Assembly: GCA_903892415.1 (NCBI GenBank)
Contig: CAITIQ010000079.1
Span: 1-36,615, forward strand
Reading direction: 5' to 3'
Length of the DNA stretch: 36,615 nucleotides
Source: an uncultured delta proteobacterium
GTDB taxonomy: Bacteria > Myxococcota_A > Polyangia > Polyangiales > Polyangiaceae
Shown: piece after piece, positions 32,012-36,615 of the stretch
Layout of the letters: each line of letters starts with the position of its first letter
How positions within the stretch are numbered: the first letter of the stretch is position 1
Program-made: the position numbers and the translations under genes
Notes under the pieces: generated by a model
What the model was told of the DNA's origin: nothing
The model's input: the letters and a program-made list of their open reading frames with translations, nothing else
The model's database searches: none

Positions 32012-32536
32012 TCAGTCGAGAAACTGCTGGCCTGCTCCAACGGTCCCCGAAGATACGCTCAAGAAGGTGAAGACCAGCAGGCAGAAGTAGAGGATCAGCG
32101 AGACCAGCATAAGGATGCCGAGGAACCTCCAAAAGGAGGCTTGCTTATCAACAGCCACGGCAAGCATCTCTGGGCTGCCCTCGGTCATGAGAAACCCACT
32201 GATCGCCGAACGGTAGCTGCACAAGAGCTTACCGATGACCAGGTAAAGCGCAGCGAACAGCACATAGAACAGCGCAATGCCCGGCCCAATCATCGCGAGC
32301 GGGCTGCGGGGCTGCCCGCGTCCCATCGATACGAAGAGCACCGACAATCCGCCGAGGGCGGACAGCGAGCCGAAGAGAAAGCTCACTACGGCGAAGAACG
32401 TTATCCACGGCTTGGTGGTGCTCATCGCGGAGAGCAAGCGTCCAACGACCATCGCGTATTCGGCCGAGCCGTTGGCTTGGCTCGGTCCAACGTCCCCGCT
32501 CGTTTGAGGCGCAGCGTAGGGATTGGTCGTGTTCAT
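32012..32536 (-). CDS. DUF5362-like membrane protein
   Basis: The 174-aa protein begins with NPYAAPQ, a motif common at the N-terminus of small bacterial membrane proteins. It then has LSAMSTTKPWITFFAVVSF and four hydrophobic segments with an amphipathic loop, which resembles DUF5362. No catalytic residues are evident and the function is unknown. ATG 32536 has TACCTT 6 nt upstream on its strand. It is divergent from the DUF2202 lipoprotein gene and shares a nearly symmetrical -10 element with it. Confidence 0.65.
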   Translation of the reverse strand: MNTTNPYAAPQTSGDVGPSQANGSAEYAMVVGRLLSAMSTTKPWITFFAVVSFLFGSLSALGGLSVLFVSMGRGQPRSPLAMIGPGIALFYVLFAALYLVIGKLLCSYRSAISGFLMTEGSPEMLAVAVDKQASFWRFLGILMLVSLILYFCLLVFTFLSVSSGTVGAGQQFLD

Positions 32537-32541
32537 TTCCG

Positions 32542-32548
32542 TAAGGTA
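32542..32548. promoter_or_regulatory. Symmetrical -10 element serving both strands
   Basis: TAAGGTA reads as TAAGGT on plus (32542-32547, 7 nt before GTG 32555) and TACCTT on minus (32548-32543, 6 nt before ATG 32536). One 7-bp element could therefore start divergent leaderless transcripts. Confidence 0.45.
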
Positions 32549-32554
32549 ACAGCT

Positions 32555-32620
32555 GTGCTGAGCGAACGAGCTTTTGTTGGTCGACGTCGAATCCTTCTCC
32601 AGCAGCCCGACTCCTACTGA
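32555..32620 (+). CDS. Possible leaderless 21-codon mini-ORF before the DUF2202 gene
   Basis: GTG 32555 lies 7 nt after TAAGGT. The ORF reads MLSERAFVGRRRILLQQPDSY and stops 14 nt before the DUF2202 ATG, with the Shine-Dalgarno GAGGAG in between. It is basic and has no recognised homologue. It may be a leader peptide or simply 5' UTR. Confidence 0.3.
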   Translation: MLSERAFVGRRRILLQQPDSY

Positions 32621-32634
32621 CAGAGGAGCAAAAC

Positions 32635-33270
32635 ATGTTCACGCGATGGCTTGCGGCGGTCGGGTTTGGTGTGCTGACGAGTTGCGCTGGGCACGGCCCC
32701 GGAGGAACTGGCAGCGGGTCGGACGAAGCCTCGGGCGGTGAGGCTGCGTCGGGGTCACTCTCCGAGCTTGAGGTGGAATCCCTCTTGTTCATGCGAGAGG
32801 AGGAGAAGCTCGCGCGCGACGTGTACCGCTCGCTCGAGGACTACGGCAATCCGTTCGTGAACATTCAAGACAGCGAGCAGAACCACATGGACTCGATGCT
32901 TGAGCTGTTGGAAGCCTATGGTCTTGCGGATCCCGTCGTGAGCGATGAGATCGGGAGCTTCGCGAATCAAGAACTCAAGGCCCTCTACGTGAAGCTCGTC
33001 GAGCAAGGTGAGCCATCGGAGCTGGCTGCGCTCAGCGTCGGTTGTACGATCGAAGAGCTCGACATTCGCGACATTGAACGCGCCAAGGAAGACGTCACCC
33101 ATGACGATATCATCGCCACCTACAACCTCTTGCTGTTGGGCTCTCGCAACCATCTGCGCGCCTTCTACGGCAAGCTCAAGCAGCGCGGGGGCAGCTACAC
33201 TCCGCAATTCATCGAACAACAGGAGTTCGACGCCATCGTCAATAGCTCGAGAGAGCGTCCGCGAGGGTAG
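32635..33270 (+). CDS. DUF2202 ferritin-like lipoprotein
   Basis: This is a 211-aa predicted lipoprotein with lipobox LTSC (Cys17), a Gly/Ser linker, and a DUF2202 four-helix domain. The metal-type motifs are FMREEEKLARDVY, SEQNHMDSMLELL (ExxH), DIERAKEDVTHDD and GSRNHLRAFYGKL, fitting a ferritin-like carboxylate/His site. DUF2202 proteins are probably exported metal-binding or oxidase-like proteins, but no activity is established to my knowledge. The start has a good Shine-Dalgarno sequence (GAGGAG). It is convergent with the GldG-like gene, with only 13 nt between the stops. Confidence 0.85.
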   Translation: MFTRWLAAVGFGVLTSCAGHGPGGTGSGSDEASGGEAASGSLSELEVESLLFMREEEKLARDVYRSLEDYGNPFVNIQDSEQNHMDSMLELLEAYGLADPVVSDEIGSFANQELKALYVKLVEQGEPSELAALSVGCTIEELDIRDIERAKEDVTHDDIIATYNLLLLGSRNHLRAFYGKLKQRGGSYTPQFIEQQEFDAIVNSSRERPRG

Positions 33271-33283
33271 GGCCTCGCCAGCT

Positions 33284-34864
33284 CTATTCGGCGACCGTCG
33301 CTGAGAGCTCGGCCCAATCGTCCTCCAGATGCAACCAGTCCAGCGTGTTCTTGAAAGAGAGCACAATCCCCTGGCCGTGGTCTGATGCGTACGCGCGCAC
33401 AGGAGCCTCTAGCGGTCCTTCTTTCGGTGCCATCAGCTCGAGCTGAGGGGGGAGGATCGCGTTGTTCGCGCGTGCAAACGGGTTGGCGAGGAACTGCGAG
33501 GAGGCAACCACGAGCACTCGGCTCGGTTGCTTCGACGTTGGAGCAGCGCTGTCCGTTGCGAACGCGCTGCGAAGCAAGCCCTCGACCGATGCCGAGATGA
33601 CGCGCGACGCGCGAGCACCCTCCGCTGGCCACACCATGGGCGGGGTCAGGTTGATCGTGCCCGGCGAGATGGCAATCGACTCGTTCGATGTACGAGCGAC
33701 AGCGCGCAACGTGGCGTTGGGTTGCCGACTCGGCTCGAGGACCAAACTCGAGGGGAACGGAAAGGCCAACCGTGGCAGTCGGTAGAAGGGAGGAAACGAT
33801 GCGTCCAGCTGCGACCCGTCGGAAGTGGGGCTTGAGCCGCCAAGCACCGCCGCTGCGGGATAGGGCGTTCGCGTGCTCAAGTCAGCGACTGATGCGGCCC
33901 GACCGAAGTCGAGTACAAGGTCATTGCTCAGCTTGATGCCGTACCCGGCCAGGAGCCGCTCCACTCCCATCGTGTCCAACGTAGCGTCCATCACCGCTCG
34001 CCCTTGCTTTGGGCTTGCGGCGCTCACATAGACCGCCAAGGCCTTTCCGCCGGAGACGACAAACTCGTCGATGCGGCGTAACTCAGCGTCTGTGTAGGGC
34101 TCGCCGGGCTGCGTGACGATGAGCCCGCGAAGGTCTGCTGGCACCGCCGCGCTCCCACCCTGCAAATCGACCGGCTGAAGCCGGTAGAACGGGAAGCTCG
34201 AGGTCACCATCCCCTCAAGCGAGACACGCGTTGAGGCCGGACCGAAGCTGCGGGTCTCCGAGAGCTGGAGCTCTTGTTTGCCCGTCACTACGCCGATCGT
34301 GACCTCCTGCTTTTCCGCAAGGTTGCGAAGCTCGCGCATCTTCGAGCTCAACCACAACTCGAGGCCGCGGTGGTTACCGGGATGCAAGGTCATGGCTGCT
34401 CGCTCCGAACGGTACTTGAGCACGAAGCCCCAGTGACCGCGTACCACCGTGGCCTTGGTCCGGTCGCCCTCCTCGAACGCTTCGGTGCCGATCCCCTCCG
34501 CGTCCGCCTTAGCGCGGAGTTGGTCAGTGTTCACCTCGATCAGACGTGTCCGAACCTTGGACGTCACGGCGCCAGACTGGCAAGCACCCGATTGGTAAAG
34601 GCCGAGCAGGATCTCCACCTCCTTTGCGTACGACTCGAGCGCGGGCGTCCCGCGCGTGACGTAAGCATCGATCTCCAGCGTCTCGGTGAGGCCGTCGCAC
34701 ACAAGCCGCTGCGACGCCCGCTTCAGCGTGCGCGCCTCCGCAGCCGCAGGCGGCGTGAGCGCCGCACTCTCGCTCACATCAGGCCGTGCTTCGCTCGGCA
34801 AACGGGTTTCCGCGCGCGCGCAACCCGCCAAGCAGGCTACGGCGAACAGGGTCTTCAGCTGCAT
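33284..34864 (-). CDS. GldG-like lipoprotein (ABC-transporter auxiliary domain)
   Basis: This is a 526-aa predicted lipoprotein (lipobox LAGC, Cys15). Its central part follows the GldG/ABC_transp_aux pattern: DLRGLIVTQPGEPYTDAELR, RIDEFVVSGGKALAVYV and GYGIKLSNDLVLDFGRA. GldG is normally a membrane subunit of an ABC-2-type system (GldA/F/G in gliding bacteria). It usually has helices at both ends and lies beside the permease gene. Here the helices are replaced by a lipid anchor and no ABC or permease gene is visible, so it may have a different role. ATG 34864 has GAGGAA upstream and starts the signal peptide, so the longer frame from 35059 is rejected. Confidence 0.75.
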   Translation of the reverse strand: MQLKTLFAVACLAGCARAETRLPSEARPDVSESAALTPPAAAEARTLKRASQRLVCDGLTETLEIDAYVTRGTPALESYAKEVEILLGLYQSGACQSGAVTSKVRTRLIEVNTDQLRAKADAEGIGTEAFEEGDRTKATVVRGHWGFVLKYRSERAAMTLHPGNHRGLELWLSSKMRELRNLAEKQEVTIGVVTGKQELQLSETRSFGPASTRVSLEGMVTSSFPFYRLQPVDLQGGSAAVPADLRGLIVTQPGEPYTDAELRRIDEFVVSGGKALAVYVSAASPKQGRAVMDATLDTMGVERLLAGYGIKLSNDLVLDFGRAASVADLSTRTPYPAAAVLGGSSPTSDGSQLDASFPPFYRLPRLAFPFPSSLVLEPSRQPNATLRAVARTSNESIAISPGTINLTPPMVWPAEGARASRVISASVEGLLRSAFATDSAAPTSKQPSRVLVVASSQFLANPFARANNAILPPQLELMAPKEGPLEAPVRAYASDHGQGIVLSFKNTLDWLHLEDDWAELSATVAE

Positions 34865-34937
34865 GGCTTCCTCGTAACAGCGACGCCTGACACCCACAAG
34901 CGCGCTAGCCGCAGCTGTTCGGCGGGTCGGTAGCGTC

Positions 34938-34985
34938 GATGCGTGCGCTCGCTGCGGCTCCGTCTGCGCCAAGGTAGAGCGTCCC
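34938..34985. repeat. 48-bp imperfect copy of NAGPA gene sequence (copy A)
   Basis: This 48-bp stretch matches 35821-35868 inside the phosphodiester glycosidase gene at about 45 of 48 positions, including 32 consecutive identical bases. On the minus strand the frame reads GTLYLGADGAAASARI, versus GTLYLSADGAAASARI in the intact gene. It looks like the remnant of a second, decayed glycosidase copy or a local duplication. Confidence 0.85.
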
Positions 34986-34995
34986 GTGACGCGGG

Positions 34996-35292
34996 TCAGA
35001 ACAACTGCTCGTGACAGCAGGAGCCGACGGGATCGCAGGAGAAGGCCTCTTGTACGCATTGCCCGAAGTACTCGCCATCACGCGAACAATCGCAGACAAC
35101 TTCCCCATCGACCAACCGGCAGGCGACCTCAACGAAGGTGTATCCGCACTCGCCGAGGCAGAGGCACTCATCAGCCCATTCGGTGCACGATGGCACGTCG
35201 CAGGGAATTCCCTTGCAAGCTTGCAGGTCGGCGATCGCTTCGTAACATCCGTCGGGGGCTTGGGCGACGCATGGATCCTCGAAGGTGGCCAT
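34996..35292 (-). pseudogene. Cys-rich protein, start uncertain; possibly truncated or fused by UGA
   Basis: From ATG 35292 the frame gives 98 residues with about 16 cysteines (DVPSCTEWADECLCLGECGY, VVCDCSRDG, DPVGSCCHEQLF), the style of myxobacterial secreted Cys-rich proteins. The Cys-patterned coding sequence continues upstream in frame without a stop (DCVAACELKYESCKQ and more). It reaches the TGA of the glycosidase gene (35416-35418), but there is no ATG, GTG or TTG in that stretch. No signal peptide is present. Either the original 5' end was lost, or it is the readthrough extension of the glycosidase. A GC-rich repeat of the glycosidase gene follows it. Confidence 0.55.
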
Positions 35293-35415
35293 GATGCAGT
35301 CGCTATAGACCTGGTGCTCTTGCTTGCACGATTCGTACTTCAGCTCACAAGCCGCTACGCAGTCGGGTTCGTCAGCTAAACATACGTGCGAGCGTCCAGT
35401 CCGCCAACGAGGCCC

Positions 35416-36411
35416 TCAGAACACCACGCCGAGGTGCGATGGGATCGGGCGCTCTCGGCCGGGCCAGCGACGGTGAACCGGATGGTTCATAACCTCGGCC
35501 CCGTCCTTCCCGCGCCTGACCAGCGTGCTCGAGCCTCCACCGTCGAGGTTGACCGCATCGGCGGCGCCCTCGGCGAGCAAGAGCTCGCACAACTCTGGCA
35601 GCCTCGCTCCTTCGCTGCGCCGCTGTTGCCGACCGTCTGCAACGACGAACCAGAGCGTTTGCCGATCGGCGCTCAGTCCAACGACGGTGCGCGGGTGAGG
35701 GGTATAGGCTTGTTTGCTTCCAAACTCGAAGGGCGATTCGCAGAAGCCGTCGAACTTGCCATCACGCAAGATGCGCTCTCCGGTGATGGCGAGCGCGCTC
35801 TCGTTTGGTGGCTCGCCGCCGATGCGTGCGCTCGCTGCGGCTCCGTCTGCGCTGAGGTAAAGCGTCCCTTCGCTTGGGGGCGTTGGGTCTTGTGCAGCCA
35901 ACGCGTGCGGACGGTAGTAGCCGAGGGGCTTGGCGAGATCGCCCTCGTGCGGGAACCAGCGGAAAATGCGGTTGCTCCACGGCTCGAAGAAGGCGCCGTT
36001 GATCGCGAGATCCGCCCCGGTCTGCTCGAGAAATTGGCTGGTGGTCTGAGCGCTCAAAGAGCCTTGTGCGTCGGCCTCTGGCACCACGAAGCGAAGTCCC
36101 GGCCGCCCAAGATCCAACGAAACCACGTGCACGGTGCGAGCGGGCTCTTGGCTCACCAGGCGCTTGTAGTGGACGCCCTCGGCCAGGTCGAAGGCCGCGG
36201 CTTCAGGCTGCGGTACCAAGTGGCAAAGCGTGCGCGGTATGCCCAACCATAGAATGAGGGTGCAGACCAACACGGTGCCTCCGAGAAACGCCCAAAGCAG
36301 CAGGCGTGGCGCAAGCCGTGACTCGCGCGCGTAGCCCAGCAGCCGACGCCGAAACAAGGCGAGCAGCAAGAGCCCCAGGCTGGCCAGGAAGGTGGCAACG
36401 ACGCTTGTCAC
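35416..36411 (-). CDS. Phosphodiester glycosidase (NAGPA-domain) membrane protein
   Basis: NAGPA-type domains remove or process sugar phosphodiesters, often in the cell envelope. The 331-aa protein has two N-terminal transmembrane helices (about 5-20 and 37-58). The domain follows with DLAINGAFFEPW, HPRTVVGLSADRQTLWFVVA and the hallmark AVNLDGGGSSTLV near the C-terminus. These are the conserved Asn/Asp/Gly-rich catalytic blocks of PF09992. The GTG start lies 5 nt after the stop of the upstream partial gene, so they are cotranscribed. The single TGA is followed in frame by a Cys-rich coding stretch. Confidence 0.9.
   Translation of the reverse strand: MTSVVATFLASLGLLLLALFRRRLLGYARESRLAPRLLLWAFLGGTVLVCTLILWLGIPRTLCHLVPQPEAAAFDLAEGVHYKRLVSQEPARTVHVVSLDLGRPGLRFVVPEADAQGSLSAQTTSQFLEQTGADLAINGAFFEPWSNRIFRWFPHEGDLAKPLGYYRPHALAAQDPTPPSEGTLYLSADGAAASARIGGEPPNESALAITGERILRDGKFDGFCESPFEFGSKQAYTPHPRTVVGLSADRQTLWFVVADGRQQRRSEGARLPELCELLLAEGAADAVNLDGGGSSTLVRRGKDGAEVMNHPVHRRWPGRERPIPSHLGVVF
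35821..35868. repeat. 48-bp direct repeat, copy B (inside the NAGPA gene)
   Basis: This is the intact-gene copy corresponding to 34938-34985 in the same orientation, about 880 bp apart. It encodes GTLYLSADGAAASARI within the glycosidase. Confidence 0.85.
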
Positions 36412-36416
36412 GGTGG

Positions 36417-36614
36417 CTAACGTTTCTTCTTTGGGCGCGTCAGCAGTGCGAACACCGGCATGGCGAACAGCGAGTCACTGTAAAGCGGGCCGTCGAATGG
36501 AGCGGGGGCGTGACCAAACCACATCTTCGCGCCCCCCGACGAGTTCGGGGCATCGGTGGCGACCCAATCGAGGGTCGGCTTGAGCATCGCCGGGTCCTTT
36601 TTGAGTAGGTAGCA
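36417..36614 (-). CDS. C-terminal fragment of an unrecognised protein
   Basis: A minus-strand frame enters from the right edge and ends at TAG 36417-36419, giving 65 residues. The sequence contains MLKPTLDWVATDAPNSSGG, MWFGHAPAPFDGP and ends LFAMPVFALLTRPKKKR. The basic end after a hydrophobic stretch suggests a membrane or exported protein. I do not recognise the family. Its stop lies 5 nt before the glycosidase GTG, so the two form an operon. Confidence 0.6.
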   Translation of the reverse strand, partial: CYLLKKDPAMLKPTLDWVATDAPNSSGGAKMWFGHAPAPFDGPLYSDSLFAMPVFALLTRPKKKR

Positions 36615-36615
36615 C

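Noticed and set aside
35400..35418. Selenocysteine at the glycosidase UGA
   Set aside because: No SECIS-like hairpin was evident directly after the UGA, and there is no Cys at the equivalent place in the family that I know of. Readthrough or decay is more likely.

Overview
The window is a GC-rich bacterial chromosome segment that most resembles Myxococcota (myxobacteria). The evidence is a Ser/Thr kinase with the HRDVSPxN catalytic loop typical of myxobacterial kinases, coupled to a TPR/PEGA-like secreted protein. There is also a DUF2330 protein with a MYXO-CTERM-like tail, a MopE-type Cys/Asp metal-binding protein, a probable TIGR02265/DUF2378 protein, and many secreted or lipoprotein genes of unknown function. 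No rRNA, tRNA, CRISPR array, prophage or insertion sequence was recognised.

Layout. At 0-5.6 kb are the tail of a possible PilT-like ATPase and a 1760-aa protein made of two complete UvrA units in tandem. At 5.6-9.1 kb are a beta-class GST, a zinc-ribbon membrane protein, a cytochrome b561-type protein with a probable 5' frameshift, a methyltransferase and a DUF2378-like protein. At 9.1-14.5 kb is a divergent redox/sensory locus. The minus operon carries a membrane protein with a poly-acidic tail, a signal-less ApbE, and a ferric-reductase-like haem protein. The plus operon carries an OmpR-type regulator, a histidine kinase with an acidic sensor segment, and the DUF2330 protein. At 14.6-18.8 kb are a ferritin-like/lipoprotein-hydrolase pair and the kinase/PEGA pair. 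At 18.8-22.2 kb an aminotransferase is coupled to a GT-C-like membrane protein. At 22.2-26.1 kb are a short transcription unit with a 14-codon ORF and a terminator, a lipoprotein, an isoaspartyl peptidase, a MopE-like protein and a secreted protein with a cysteine every fourth residue. At 26.4-28.9 kb are an orphan DUF433 protein, mltG, and a coupled membrane protein with the D / GxGD / PAL signature of presenilin-type intramembrane proteases. At 28.9-36.6 kb are a Gly-rich secreted protein, a COG0523 GTPase, a GNAT acetyltransferase, a DUF5362-like protein, a DUF2202 lipoprotein, a GldG-like lipoprotein, a Cys-rich remnant and a phosphodiester glycosidase (NAGPA).

Two patterns run across the window. 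First, a TANNNT -10-like box lies 6-9 nt upstream of many start codons, which suggests widespread leaderless transcription. Second, several of these boxes start not the annotated gene but a 13-21 codon mini-ORF. Two of those end in a stop/start overlap with the main gene (the Ser/Thr kinase and mltG). Translational coupling by ATGA, GTGA or TGATG overlaps is common. The most novel candidates are the presenilin-like protease paired with mltG, the acid-tail redox/two-component locus, the leaderless mini-ORFs, the short terminated RNA at 22.3-22.6 kb, and the Cys-rich extension separated from NAGPA by one in-frame UGA.
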